Below, in pieces: positions 1-11,150 of a DNA stretch of 64,000 bases (the first letter of the stretch is position 1; every line of letters starts with the position of its first letter). The position numbers and the translations under genes were made by a program. Origin of the DNA: Bryum argenteum (Eukaryota; Streptophyta; Bryopsida; Bryales; Bryaceae). The DNA is taken from assembly GCA_037043015.1 (NCBI GenBank), contig CM073323.1, forward strand, positions 14,381,758 through 14,445,757. Reading direction: 5' to 3'. The notes beneath the pieces are model-generated. The model was not told the DNA's origin. It saw only the letters and a program-made list of their open reading frames with translations, and did not search any database.

Positions 1-1207
1 GTAATTTTAGTGACTGCAAAGCGTCCACACAGATTGGTGGCTCTCCCAGCAAAAGCATGGGTTGCGTTCCTCTCATTATGGCTCTTCTGTTTGTTTGCAT
101 GAGGGGCCATCTCTCATTGTGCTCAGAATGAGTATAATCTCCTTTCATGGGGTCTACGTGACTTTCTTGAGGGTCAAGGAGAAGCTCTACACTGACCTCT
201 ACATGGCCATATCTGAAATCTATGAACAAAGTTCTTTTGAATACACTTTTGGTAAATGTTCAAGTTTCAGTTCAGTTTTTGCAAAAATAACATATCTTAT
301 GTGGTTGATTGTGGTTGATTTCAACTTTAGGGGTCAACAATTTGGGGAATGGAGTTCATGTCTTTTTGTGTACAATGTTGAGCTCGTGATCATTACTTGA
401 ATATTTTCTACTTTGTAACACAACATTGGTCTTGAATATTTTCTACTTTGTAACACAACATTGGTGGAATCTCGGAATGAAACTTCAAGTTCTTGTGAAA
501 AGGAATGAATTTTTCCGCGTGAATGTTATGAGTAATTCTCAAGCATATTATGTTTAGACTTGGTGAAGAATATCACCACTTTTATGATGCTCCTTTTGTA
601 GCTCGTTCTTCCTAATTTTGAACCACGGCGTCCTACAATGTTGTTGGAAATTGAAACCATTGATGTGAAAATCTAACTCTTATATGTCTGATCCAAATAA
701 ACACTGTACATGTGCATTCCAAGAGTACTATAATTTACTCCTAACATGCATGTTGCACAAAAACAAGGATTAACAATCCTTAGTGGTTTTACATTGAGTA
801 TCAACAATGACGTTGTCGATGATTAGATTCGCCATCAGGATTATTTATGAAATTCACGTACCAAAAACTTTTCTATTGTAATGGTTGTAATGGTTCTAGA
901 AACTACATGAGAAAATACTAGATAGACTGGTCACTTAACCTTTACCCTGATACATCCTTGGCGTATTCTTAGCCAAAAACATCATTTTCAAAAAAAATCG
1001 TCATAAGTGGAAATGAAGACAAGCGATTTAGACCTAAACTATACAAATTTGTAAAAGACTTGTTGTAGATCATGTGGACCAAAAACTTGACTCATGAGAC
1101 CTCATAGATTGTGAGATCATATAGCTCCTCAATTTTTTATTTTTTTATTTTTATTTTTTTTCACTTTTCTCAATGTAAGAACATCATTGCACATCCAATG
1201 CCAAAAG
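1..1207. other. intergenic, no gene seen
   Basis: AT-rich sequence with no convincing coding region; the open frames are short and lack recognisable domains. It contains one perfect short tandem duplication of about 35 bases (around 398-467, unit beginning TTGAATATTTTCTACTTTG). Confidence 0.6.
398..467. repeat. 35-bp tandem duplication
   Basis: Two perfect adjacent copies of a unit containing ATATTTTCTACTTTGTAACA and CAACATTGGT. Confidence 0.85.
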
Positions 1208-1218
1208 TACTTGGAAAT

Positions 1219-1324
1219 TATTTCCCCTTGTCCGGTGGCCATCGGGATATTAGCATTACGAACGGACACTTCATTCACGCCGGCCCCTTAGAAAGGGACC
1301 GGAGTTTCTATCTATCTATCTATC
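1219..1324 (+). mobile_element. 5'-truncated LINE 3' tail
   Basis: About 106 bases related to the last ~95 bases of the LINE at 34019-44520: both have GTGGCCATCG, CATTACGAAC, ATTCACGCC, then a hairpin, GGAGTT and a (TCTA)n tail. The copy is bounded by a perfect 11-base target-site duplication, TACTTGGAAAT, at 1208-1218 and 1325-1335. This is the signature of target-primed reverse transcription that stopped early. A SINE sharing the LINE tail is the alternative. Confidence 0.8.
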
Positions 1325-1335
1325 TACTTGGAAAT

Positions 1336-2226
1336 CCTTCCAACTACAGAGTTGTTAGTATTCATCCAAAGATCATACTCATGTAAAAAATTTCATAGAG
1401 AACAAAATTAGATTACATATGATTGGCTTGCAATATTATGTTAAAAAACCCCAAAACAAGAGTTGCCTTCACTAAAATGCATGCCATTGATTCCCACTCC
1501 AATATATGAATCCATGATTTTACCACACAAATTAGACTTGATGTGGGACTCAACCCAAGTTATATTGTCTGAAAAGGACTTTGGATAAAGAAGTTATAAC
1601 TCTTCAAAGTTTCTACCTTTCACCTAGAATGTCCTTTTGGGCATTTAAGGGTTAATGATACGCCTTCAAAACTATTTCAACGTTACTAGAGTTCCTTGAA
1701 TTCACTTCTCAAAATGTGATATAAAGATATTTTCTATCAAAAAGTCACCTCTCATTAGGAGTGGTCGATGTATCTAAGATTCAATCTTTGGTGCATAAGC
1801 GTAAACATGATTACGCACCCAATTCATGAATTAGATGGGGTATTTTCTATGCCACTTGGGTACTTGATACTATAGCAAGTTCTCTATTCACAAGCATACT
1901 TTTTGATCAAAAATGATATCCATTCAATTAAGAAATTTAATATTTGAAATTTAAGTACTTCAAGCGAAGCCACCCAAGCACCCAAGCACGGAATTTTAAC
2001 CTATGATACAAAGGGTTCAAGGTGTTATACATGAGAGTCCCACTTGTTGTCATAGTTGTGATTGTTCTCATATACGTTCTCCACCACACTGCATGTGTTC
2101 CCAACATTGTGTGTTCCACCAAACATTGCGTGTTAAAAGAACGGGCAACGACTAATTTTAATCAAGCATGTATGCTAAGTAACTTGTATGATGACCCTCC
2201 TCTCTAAAGTCACACCCACAATAATA
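1336..2226. other. intergenic, no gene seen
   Basis: AT-rich sequence without a supported gene. Open frames near 1937-2207 on both strands overlap each other and show no domain or splice logic. Confidence 0.5.
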
Positions 2227-2328
2227 CTCCCCCTGTCCCATTATGATTTTCCGGTAGGTTCTCTCAAATCTACCTCCAAAGGTAGATTTGAGAGAACCTA
2301 CCAGAAAGTCATAATGGGACAGAGGGAG
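2227..2328. mobile_element. Stowaway-like MITE (hairpin)
   Basis: A 102-base near-perfect palindrome starting CTCCCCCTGTCCCATTATGA and ending in the matching GGGACAGAGGGAG, with arms of about 48 bases, a three-base loop and a TA dinucleotide on both sides (2225-2226, 2329-2330). Terminal CTCCCTCYGTCCC with a TA duplication is the classic Stowaway (Tc1/mariner-type MITE) signature. The few arm mismatches suggest a fairly recent copy. It sits about 410 bases upstream of the RRM gene. Confidence 0.85.
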
Positions 2329-2741
2329 TAGCATTTTGTGCTATTTTGAATTAACGAGTGGTTATACTCTCTAATCTTATAAACCAAAATTGCTTAAAAG
2401 ATATACCATAGCATTAAAATGAATACTTGAAGAACTCCAAATCCAAAAATAACAACCTTCCTTTTCGAGGGATCCCGCCTCCTTTTTGAACGAGAATCTC
2501 AAAGTTCTTGAGAACCGAATCAGTGGGACCATGGAGAACAGTGAAGGGAACACTTAGGTTTAGGGTTTAAGAACGGGAGCCCCAGAGGCCCAAATGCTAC
2601 ACTTCCAATGCACCTTCATTCCCTTTTATCGATCCCTTTGTTTTGCTGTAGTCGTCATTAAACTCGTCTGCTTCTTTCCTCAAGCAATTACCGTAGTCCC
2701 ATTTCTAAATCGAATTTTGATTGATCGCCACCAAGGTTTCG

Positions 2742-3612
2742 ATGGCGTTTCTTGCGAAGCTGGGGGGTTTGGCGCGTCAATCTATTGCGCGATCCATGTT
2801 GCAGCAGCACAGTGGCGCCGCTGCCATCCCTGCCATGTTCCTTGTTTCCAGGGGCATGGCCTCTTCAAAGCTCTTCGTTGGCGGTACGTTTCTTGAGTTG
2901 TGAAGGTTTCATTTCTCGGTGCGTTTTTATTGATCAGGTCGGCGCCCGGGATGCCACTTCAAGAGACTATTTTATCAAACACTCACACGTGTGCTTTCTA
3001 TTTGTTGCTTAGGTTTGTCTTGGGGAACGACCGATGCCAACATCAAGGATGCATTCGGAGTTTTCGGAGAAGTTACTGAAGGTACTCCGAAGCTTCTCAT
3101 AGCTATTGTACCTAAACTTCACGTTTTTGATTCCTAACCCTGAGTTTTTCAATTAAGTTCTGAGCCTAAAACCCAGGCAGTTCAGTGGAGGGCAACGAGA
3201 GCATCGTGTTTAACGGAATAGAATGTTTTGATTCTGCAGTGAAGATTATCTGTGACAGAGACACTGGAAGGTCGAGGGGATTTGGCTTTGTTAGCTTCAC
3301 CAATGAGCAAGATGCCGAAGCTGCACTTCAGGCAATGGACGGAAAGGTGGGTTTCTGTGTTCCTTGTCCATTGTTCGCGATATACTTTCTCATGTATCGA
3401 ACTTTTGTTCCTCATTGTGAACAGTAGAACTTTGCTCAATCGTTGGTTTCTCATTGCAGGACCTAGCCGGTCGCAGTATTCGAGTTGATTACGCAACAGA
3501 GCGACCTCCACAAGACAGGCAAGGAGGCGGTGGCATGTACCGCTCGGGCGGATATGGTGGCCGTGATAACTCAGGCGGCAGCGGTGGAAGCGGAGGCTGG
3601 AGGGGCATGTAA
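2742..3612 (+). CDS. mitochondrial glycine-rich RRM protein
   Basis: Four exons (2742-2883, 3013-3081, 3240-3346, 3460-3612), all GT-AG with consistent phase, give 156 residues. Residues 1-40 are basic and hydroxylated with few acids, like a mitochondrial presequence. One RRM follows, with RNP2 LFVGGL at 44-49 and RNP1 RGFGFVSF at 83-90. The tail from about 127 is Gly/Ser/Arg rich. This is the plant organellar glycine-rich RNA-binding family, which binds RNA and in plants includes mitochondrial RNA-editing and cold-response factors. A long T run lies just after the stop, in the 3' UTR. Localisation is inferred. Confidence 0.88.
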
Positions 3613-4374
3613 CAACTTGGCAATCATGCCCAAGTTTTTTGCCCATTAGTTTTTTTTTTTTTTTTTTTTTTTTTCCCTCCTTAAAAAAGTTTTGATTCAT
3701 TTAGATAGTCTTTTACTGAAGGTAAATCTGGGATCAGGAATTCCCCGTGTTTCAATCGAATAGCGAGTTCAATCAATGATACAGCTTGAATTATTCTGTA
3801 TTGTAGATGGAGGATTAATATCAGCGGTGTTTTTGAAAGCCGTGCTTTGCTTTGCCACTCAACTCAAGTCTTGTTCTCGTTCATGCACATCACATCTCCT
3901 TTATACTCTTTTATGCTAATAATCACGCTTGACGATTACTGAGCTTTATGATGCGACATAGAATCGGGACGTTTTATGTTTCTTACCGGTGAGTGAGCAT
4001 TGATAATCTACTTCTGAATTGGTATTGTCTGGAACCTTGAGAACTCCATAGTAGATCATAATGGGATAGTTTAGCTTTACAAATTGCGGAGTGTTAGCAG
4101 CGTCGCTTGGAAGCGTAACTGCATTTTGATATGAAAGGTTGCCAGTGGGTTGTCAATGCTCAACACTGAAAGTGGAACTGGGCCCCATATTTTCTGAGTT
4201 GCCAGATGAGTTTGAAGATTACACAGGACTTTAGCAGCATCAGGTTGATGCTGCTATTGTCGCGAGCGAGCGTTGTCAGATCTGTAGATGTGATTCTTGT
4301 AGATCCAGAGAGAAGAATCGGGAACTGCGACAGCCTCAGAGGGATTTGATCAGTAGTGGGACCGAAGCGCGAGA
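3613..4374. other. 3' UTR and aldolase upstream region
   Basis: No gene recognised. It begins with the RRM gene 3' UTR, including a ~23-base T run near 3651-3674, and ends with the presumed promoter and 5' UTR of the aldolase gene. Confidence 0.5.
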
Positions 4375-5949
4375 ATGTCAGCCTTTTGGGGCAAATACGC
4401 AGGTAACCATCTCTACGAGTGCATGAATATTGTAACAATGTTGTTGACAGAGTTCGAATAATGTCGAGTACTACCGAGTTTTTATTTTAGCCCTTTTGTG
4501 TGTCTGGGTGTAGCGAGCAATCCACAAAGCAAAGGCGCTCACCAGAAACACGCTTGCTGGAAATGCGGTTGGGTCTCACTCCTCTTCTTTCAATTTCTTG
4601 ACCTCTCTCGGTTACTAGAGGGATTGTCATGCGTAGGTATGTCTCTCCATCTCATCTCCGACTGCACGCTGGAGTCGCAGCTGCTGCTTACCCTTTCCGT
4701 AATCCGAGCGCTGCATAATCTCACCTCTGATATATGAATCTGGTAGTGATCACCTGGAAGAGAATGCGCTTGGGTTATAACATCGTCAAGTGCATGCGTT
4801 CATATTAGAGTTTTTTCACATGTGTTCGTCCTCAGTTTTCACATCACGTGTGCCTGATTCTTGGATGGAGATTAGAAATCAGGTCGCTGATGTTGAGGAT
4901 GTGTGGCAGATGAGCTCATTCGGACGGCCAAGTACGTGGGCACGCCCGGGAAGGGCATTCTGGCAGCAGATGAGAGCACAACAACAATTGGAGCGCGTCT
5001 GTCGAGCATCAACGTGGAGAACACAGAGGCCAACCGCCAGGCGCTCCGGGAGATGTTGTTCACAGCCCCGGGCACACATCAGTACTTGAGCGGGGTACTC
5101 GTGTTCGAGGAGACCCTCTACCAGAAGACGCTAGCAGGCAAGCCTTTCGTGAAGTTACTGGAGGAAGGTGGCGTGATGACAGGCATCAAGGTGGACACGG
5201 GCACCATAGCCTTGGCAGGCACCAACGGCGAGACCACGACGCAAGGGCACGACGGTCTGGGTGCGCGCTGCAAGAAATACTACGACGCAGGAGCTCGGTT
5301 TGCCAAGTGGCGAGCGGTGTTGAAGATCGGCCACACTGAGCCTTCCGAGCTCGGGATCCAGCAAAACGCGCAAGGCTTGGCACGGTACGCCATTCTGTGC
5401 CAAGAGAACGGGCTCGTGCCCATTGTGGAGCCTGAAGTGATCTCCGACGGGTCCCACGACATCAGAAAATGCGCCGAGGTCACGGAGCGCGTCCTGGCTG
5501 CTTGCTACAAGGCCCTCAACGATCAGCACGTCTTGCTGGAGGGGACGCTGCTGAAGCCCAACATGGTGACGCCGGGATCTGATGCACCCAAAGTGAGCTG
5601 CGACATCATCGCCAAATTCACTGTGCGTGCGTTGCAGAGAACTGTCCCACCTGCTGTGCCGGCTATTATGTTCCTTAGTGGTGGCCAGAGTGAGGAAGAG
5701 GCTACTATCAACTTGAATGCCATGAACGCCCTGGCGACCTTGAAGCCGTGGACTCTGAGCTTCAGCTATGGGCGCGCCTTGCAAGCCAGTGTGCTCAAGA
5801 CGTGGGGAGGCGAGAAGAAGAACTGGGTGGCTGCGCAGAGGGTGCTGTACAATCGTGCTAAAGCCAACTCCGAGGCCGTGTTGGGGAAGTATAAGGGCGA
5901 CTCTGGTGGTGATGCTGGCACTCTCCATGTGAAAGATTATAAGTACTGA
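4375..5949 (+). CDS. FBA: fructose-bisphosphate aldolase, cytosolic class I
   Basis: Catalyses reversible cleavage of fructose 1,6-bisphosphate to DHAP and glyceraldehyde 3-phosphate. The long frame begins without an ATG; a 28-base first exon at 4375-4402 encodes MSAFWGKYA and splices (GT at 4403, AG at 4908-4909) exactly into GAT-GAG at 4910. That gives 355 residues, close to the ~358 of plant cytosolic aldolases. Visible residues are the active-site Asp in LAADES (30), lysines 142 and 148, Glu183/185 in IVEPE, Schiff-base Lys225 in GTLLKPNM and the C-terminal Tyr of KDYKY. There is no transit peptide, so the enzyme is cytosolic. The rest of the gene has no intron. Confidence 0.95.
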
Positions 5950-7529
5950 TTACAGGTGCCAAGGATTATAGGTACGGTTCTTCTTATATGATGATCTCCA
6001 GACGATTTGTTGTAGATTTCTCAGTGTACTTGTGACGAGCATCTTTGGAACGAACACAAATCAAATAAAAAAATGAAAGAATTCTGCATCCTCCTGTCAT
6101 TTTCAAGTGCACGTATGAGTTGTTGAATGGATGTCCTGACTGAAGCTCTTGATTGTGGACAACTACCGCTGCTCCGTGCTTTTGCAAACAAGGTGTCTAC
6201 AAGTCTCCCGGCCTCTCTACGCGTAACACCTCCTACATCAACGAGCCGCGCTCTCGCTCATAATTTTGCATTTAGTGCTCCCCAACCATATGCTAAAACA
6301 CGTTGCAATCGAAGTACGCAACCCCGTTTTTATGGTTGTAACCGTCATCTGTTTCCGAAGAATGCGAAGACCTTTATATGTGCATGAGTCCACGAGCACA
6401 ACTGTGAGCAACCCTCTCTATGAAGGTCAACCCTTATCAGAAAAATAATTAAAACTTTTCTACAGACAGCAACCAGCACTAATTGATACTGTCGTGTGGA
6501 CCATGATATAATGAAAACAAGAGTCGTGAAGTCAGACTTTCAGAAGCAAGATTTTGTCGAATGAGTGCCATCGAAGTTGAAATACAATGCATCAGACCGC
6601 TCGATATAAATCACAGTATATCAGAAGAAACCACACTGCATCAAATTAAAAGCAACTGCAATATCTGCTTGATGAAATGATGACTAGCTAAGCTACTACA
6701 ATAGAAAGTAAGCGTAATATGACACTGAGAATTATATGTTGATCGCCCCGGCGTGGAATCAATGATTAAATTGAAATGAATTCATTTGACACTGGCCGAT
6801 CAATCTTTAACACTCGGCTCTCAACTTCGAGATTGAAGATGATTTCATGAAGCTCCATGTGGTAATGTTGACACTAACTGGGCATTCTTGTGCGACTCTC
6901 ATGGGCTTCCACCAATGATGAATTTAGTCTTATGCCTCGGTGTATACAGACACTTTCAAAAATCACGGAGTGAGCTGATCGGGGGCGTTTATTGGCCCCG
7001 CCATTACGTCACAGAGAAACGAACTTCAAGGTATCAGTAGATAGAATGCAGTGAAGAAACAATTTCAGATTCCAAGATTGACATACATAAAGTAAACACA
7101 ACATAATACAATATTCATTCTATTACATGGTGACAACTCTACAACATCCTACAACACTTGCCTCAGTACATTGTATGGAAAATTTCGTCAGTGTAACCAT
7201 TGTCCAGGCGAACTACAACTGTGCATGAAATTGCTACCTATGGCAGAAAAGCTCGGCGGGTTCCGATGCCCCGGCCATGCTCGAAACTCTGCAAGAAGAA
7301 ATTCGCCAACTCGAAGATTCTCACTATATCGTATTCGTCATTCGAGTACCAAACAGTGAGAACTTGGCGGCGTACAGGACGTTGTACATGACGCTTTGCG
7401 AAAGCTCCGACTGCACAACACCATAACAATCTCATGTTAGTTCTGGCAGAGGTTTTACACTAAGATAGTTATGGACGAGTTTCAGTGGTAGCTGGGTGGA
7501 ATCTATAACAGAGACTTACAGAAAGCTAT
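5950..7529. other. convergent intergenic region
   Basis: Lies between the ends of the aldolase (plus) and PDI copy 1 (minus). It contains both 3' UTRs; the last ~60 bases before 7530 match the 3' UTR of PDI copy 2. No further gene is supported. Confidence 0.55.
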
Positions 7530-9101
7530 TCAAAGCTCGTCTTTCGCCTCTGTCGCCTCGTCTGCTGGCTGCAATTGTTCGTTGTAGTCAACGGGGGCTT
7601 CGTCCGCGGGGGCTTCCTCGTCTGCCTTGGGCTCCACATACTCCGGCAGATCGGCCTTGAAGGGGATGGCAGCGTTCTCTTTCAGGAACTTGCCCAAGCC
7701 GGCGGTGGTGCGGTAGTTACCGGCGGAGATGGGTTCCTCGCTCTTCTTGCCCGCGGGGAAGAAGAGGACGGTCGGGAAGCCCTCGATCTTGAGGCGACCG
7801 TGCTCGTTCTTAGAGCCGTCCATCTTGGCCACCACCAATGACTTCACATCCTTGAGCAGCTCCGCCAGTTTGTTGTACTCGGGCTCCAGCGTCTGGCAGT
7901 GGCCGCACCACGGCGCGTACACATCCAGCAGCACGTCCTTGGACTCGTCCAGCACGATGGACTCGAACGACTTGCCCACTACTACCTTCACAGCCTCATC
8001 GTTCTTCTCCGGCACCTCCTCTGACTTGAAATACGGCTCCAGCTTATCGGCCACAAACTTGTCCCCAAACTCTTTCAGTGAGTTCCTGCTGAAGTCGCCC
8101 TCGTACACGAACTTAAGACCGTTCGACTCCGGGAGGAATGCCATCAGCACCGTCTTGTCGCCCGGCAGCGAGAAAAACTCTAGCACGGGGGCTGCTGTAT
8201 CAGTGTCTGCCTGGTTCACCAACACGAAGATGATCTGCCCCTTGAAACTTTTGGCCACGGCCTCGTACGCTGACTTCAGCTTCTTGTACTCCTCCGGGGT
8301 TGCGAACAAAAGGAACTGCCTGTTGATGTCAGACGAAAAGATATCGGAGGCTGTCTCGCGACTGAAGGTGATTACCAACGGCAGCTTGTTGCTCTTAATG
8401 AAGTTGCTCAGATTCTCCTGTGAGAATGCCTTCTCCTCGAAATGGGTCACCTTCTCCGCATCTTTCTTCAACAGCACAAGCGCCGGCGACTTCTCGCCCA
8501 ACCCAAACTTGGTCGCGATCTTCTTATCGTCGGTCATGCAGAACGTCACGCCTTCCTCGACATCGGCCATTGCCTCAAAGGCCTTGGCGTGCTCGCCCTC
8601 CAGGCTCTCCACGAATGCCATCGCAACCGGGTTTCCTGATACCCACACCTTTTCAGAGTCGGCATCGGTCTTCACGGTCTGCACCGCAGGGCCGACCTTC
8701 TTCTGCACCCAGCTGACAATGTCTTCCGCCGTGCGACCACCCGAGTAGGGCTTAGGTTGGCCATTCTTGAAGAAGATTAATGTCGGGAAGCCTTGAATTC
8801 CATACTCCTCGCCCAATTCTTTGTGTTCCGTAGCATCCAGCTTGGCCAGCACTATGCCGTCCTTCTTGACGATGGTGGCGGCCTTAGCGTACTCAGGAGC
8901 CAGCGTCTTGCAATGCCCACACCATGGGGCATAAAACTCCACCAACACAAACTTGTTGCCCTTCACCACCTCCTTAAAGTTGTCGGTGCCGAGATCCACC
9001 ACGTCCTTCTCGTCGAAAGCCTCCTGATCGGCTCCCTCCGCATACGCCGCGGTCACAACCATCATCATGCACACCACTGCCAGCCAGCTCCATCGCGCCA
9101 T
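7530..9101 (-). CDS. PDI: protein disulfide isomerase, copy 1
   Basis: ER-lumen thiol oxidoreductase that forms and rearranges disulfides in secretory proteins. 523 residues with the a-b-b'-a' plan: signal peptide 1-21 (hydrophobic, ending AYA), thioredoxin-like domain a with CGHC at 61-64, two inactive b domains, domain a' with CGHC at 399-402, an acidic tail and C-terminal KDEL for ER retention. The length is normal for plant PDI. The coding region has no intron, although angiosperm PDI genes usually have many. The last ~170 codons and the proximal 3' UTR are nearly identical to copy 2 at 50780-52354, while the N-terminal half is clearly diverged. Confidence 0.97.
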   Translation of the reverse strand: MARWSWLAVVCMMMVVTAAYAEGADQEAFDEKDVVDLGTDNFKEVVKGNKFVLVEFYAPWCGHCKTLAPEYAKAATIVKKDGIVLAKLDATEHKELGEEYGIQGFPTLIFFKNGQPKPYSGGRTAEDIVSWVQKKVGPAVQTVKTDADSEKVWVSGNPVAMAFVESLEGEHAKAFEAMADVEEGVTFCMTDDKKIATKFGLGEKSPALVLLKKDAEKVTHFEEKAFSQENLSNFIKSNKLPLVITFSRETASDIFSSDINRQFLLFATPEEYKKLKSAYEAVAKSFKGQIIFVLVNQADTDTAAPVLEFFSLPGDKTVLMAFLPESNGLKFVYEGDFSRNSLKEFGDKFVADKLEPYFKSEEVPEKNDEAVKVVVGKSFESIVLDESKDVLLDVYAPWCGHCQTLEPEYNKLAELLKDVKSLVVAKMDGSKNEHGRLKIEGFPTVLFFPAGKKSEEPISAGNYRTTAGLGKFLKENAAIPFKADLPEYVEPKADEEAPADEAPVDYNEQLQPADEATEAKDEL

Positions 9102-9600
9102 CGCTGCCCACAGCTACTCCCAGCTGAGGATCAGAATCTTAGCAAAGTCTGCCATCAACAAACGTGTCAGAAGACCTCCAAAATGTATGCATCAATTACA
9201 AAACTCCCACTCGCATTACCTCGAGAAGTGACCACAATTTCATCCGAATGTACCCAAAGCGCACCAAGCCCAGACTGTCACCAATTGCGTGCGTCTAGTA
9301 CTAAACAAGCTAAGCCTCGATTGTCAACATAATCTCAGCTCAATGCCTCTCAAACAAGACTCAGCAATTCCAACAAACATGACCCCATAGCAGCTTTCAA
9401 ATTCCATTCAATCAGCTGTAAGAAGCCCCCACAAAGTCAATACCGACAAAGACCAAACTAGAAAGCATTTGAATCAGTTCAAGGATACAGCTCAACGTTC
9501 ACACAAGCCAACGAATTGCAACTATATATTCAATAATGTCTACAAATTCGCCATTGAATCTACTTCAGATGAATCGAGATACAAGATCAGTTCCGCGACC
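9102..9600 (-). promoter_or_regulatory. PDI copy 1 upstream region
   Basis: Putative promoter and 5' leader of PDI copy 1, read on the minus strand. A TATATAG stretch (about 9523-9530 on the minus strand) could be a TATA box. A CTCAG near 9142 could be a 5'-UTR intron acceptor. Neither is proven. Confidence 0.3.
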
Positions 9601-9807
9601 TTAAAAGGCAGCCGACACCGCAAGCAAGGAAATCAGCACAAGCAGAAAGGCTAGAGTTGCGGCATTAACAAGTGAGAAGCTCTTGCCTGCACCAAAGTGG
9701 AGATCGTCGTCGTCGTAGGGAGCGATTAGTCCACCCGACCGGCAAATGAAGGCGCACTCGTTTCGTCGTCCTTCATCTTCTTCGCTCTCATTGGATGAGA
9801 ACGAAAT
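9601..9807 (-). CDS. possible small tail-anchored protein (terminal exon)
   Basis: A minus-strand open frame of about 68 codons ends with TAA at 9601-9603. It encodes an acidic stretch, a PYDDDDLHFG motif and a C-terminal hydrophobic segment of about 20 residues (LAFLLVLISLLAVSAAF), like a single tail anchor. There is no in-frame ATG, so it would be the last exon of a spliced gene whose start lies further right, or a relic. I do not recognise the family. It lies 500 bases upstream of PDI copy 1 on the same strand. Confidence 0.3.
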   Translation of the reverse strand: MSFSSNESEEDEGRRNECAFICRSGGLIAPYDDDDLHFGAGKSFSLVNAATLAFLLVLISLLAVSAAF

Positions 9808-9810
9808 TCA

Positions 9811-10210
9811 TCCAATTTCAGGATGATTCTGACGACGTTCATCCATCAACTGCTGTTGTAGCCCTTCTGGTTGGTACATGTGGGATGATCACTTGTCATG
9901 TCCAATCAGCGTGAAGCTGTGACTAATGACACCGCTGACGTGGAATTGATGCTTTGTATATGCCCATACTAAGCAGGCAGAAGATGCCAAAGAATGAACT
10001 TGATCTGGTCAAAGAGAAAGTGGATATCGTTCCCCAGAACTCTTTTTATGAAAATATCAATGTGTGAGAAATGTGTAGGTTGTTGTTACACCCCTTGAAT
10101 AATCATACAAGAGTATTGAAATTTGCTTTGCATGGAAATTTCGGGAGCCTTATGATGATTGGTTTTTGTTGCACTTCATGTCTCTAACCGGTAGAGCACC
10201 CCGTTCCAAG
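9811..10210. other. intergenic, no gene seen
   Basis: No coding region or repeat recognised. Confidence 0.4.
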
Positions 10211-10216
10211 ATTTAA

Positions 10217-11144
10217 CCCCTAAACTACCAAGGCCTCCGATTAGGAGATTTGCGATTTCGGGCAGCCTAAGTTAAGATGTTAAAAGTAATATTTTTGCCT
10301 GAAATTTTTACTGGATGTTCCCTATACTACAAGGTGTATGTGGGAAAATTTGCAAAGTCAAACTCCACCTATGGAGTTCTCAAACGCAAATTTTAGTTTT
10401 CAGCCTTGGGGCGGGCAGAAAAAAACTTTTTATTTTTACCTTTTTTTTGAATTTTTTTTTTTTAAAATCTTTTCTTGATTGATTTTGTACTAAGGTTTTC
10501 AAGTGACCCAAGTTGAAACTTTTACCAATCCTACAAGGGCACCCTTCAAAAATTACAAGAGCTAGATTCAAATTTTTCTTTGATATTTCCATTTTTTCTT
10601 TCAAAATTTGCCAAAATTTGAGATTTTGGAATTTTTTGAATTTCTTTCTTCTTGAAATTCACAAACTCAAGAAGGTATATACTCACCGTTCATTTTTCCC
10701 ATAAACCATATACAATAAACGTGGTACATGTTTTACCAAATCCTTGATTTCTACCTTCTTATAGTAAATAAATTGCATGAAGGTTCAAAAAGCAAAATGA
10801 GTGTCTAAAGTTTTGCACGGGCATGCCCAACTTAGTTATATACATGGAAAAAAATATGAGCTAGATGTTTAAGCTAATAAGCATCACGTTTTCCTTTGCA
10901 CAAAGTCGACAATGTTTGTTGGAAAAAAAACTGCATCAACTTTGAATGTTATGATCTTACAAATGGCTACGATCCAACGGTTGAAATTTCAGTCACTACC
11001 TCTAATAATAGTTTTCTTCAAGATCATACGGTTGAAAGTTTCAAAAAAGTGTAAAAAATATTCTCACACTCCAAAGTTTACAAGGTGGTATAGAATTGTA
11101 ATTTTGGAGTTTGGAGCTCACAAAACACTATGGTAGTTTAGGGG
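10217..11144. mobile_element. TTAA-flanked TIR element, copy A
   Basis: A 928-base element framed by TTAA (10213-10216 and 11145-11148). The perfect 20-base inverted repeat ATTTAACCCCTAAACTACCA (10211-10230), matched at 11131-11150, includes the TTAA. Termini starting CCC and a TTAA target are typical of piggyBac-type elements. It has no transposase, so it is non-autonomous. Interior sequence is shared with copy B at 48591-49519, for example GAAATTTTTACTGG and a Thr/Lys-poor AT-rich core. Confidence 0.75.
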
Positions 11145-11150
11145 TTAAAT

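Noticed and set aside
1642-1660. TTTAAGGGTTAA as the end of another TTAA-type MITE
   Set aside because: No matching inverted end could be found within a reasonable distance.
3180-3239. Alternative acceptor (CAGGCAG at 3180) upstream of RRM exon 3
   Set aside because: Using it shifts the frame into a stop within about 14 codons; the acceptor at 3238-3239 restores the RRM exactly.
5155-5928. 257-codon minus-strand frame across aldolase
   Set aside because: Antisense shadow of the aldolase exon; no domain.
7729-8748. 339-codon plus-strand frame across PDI copy 1
   Set aside because: Antisense shadow of a GC-rich, strongly biased coding region; the same shadow appears opposite PDI copy 2 at 51340-52155.
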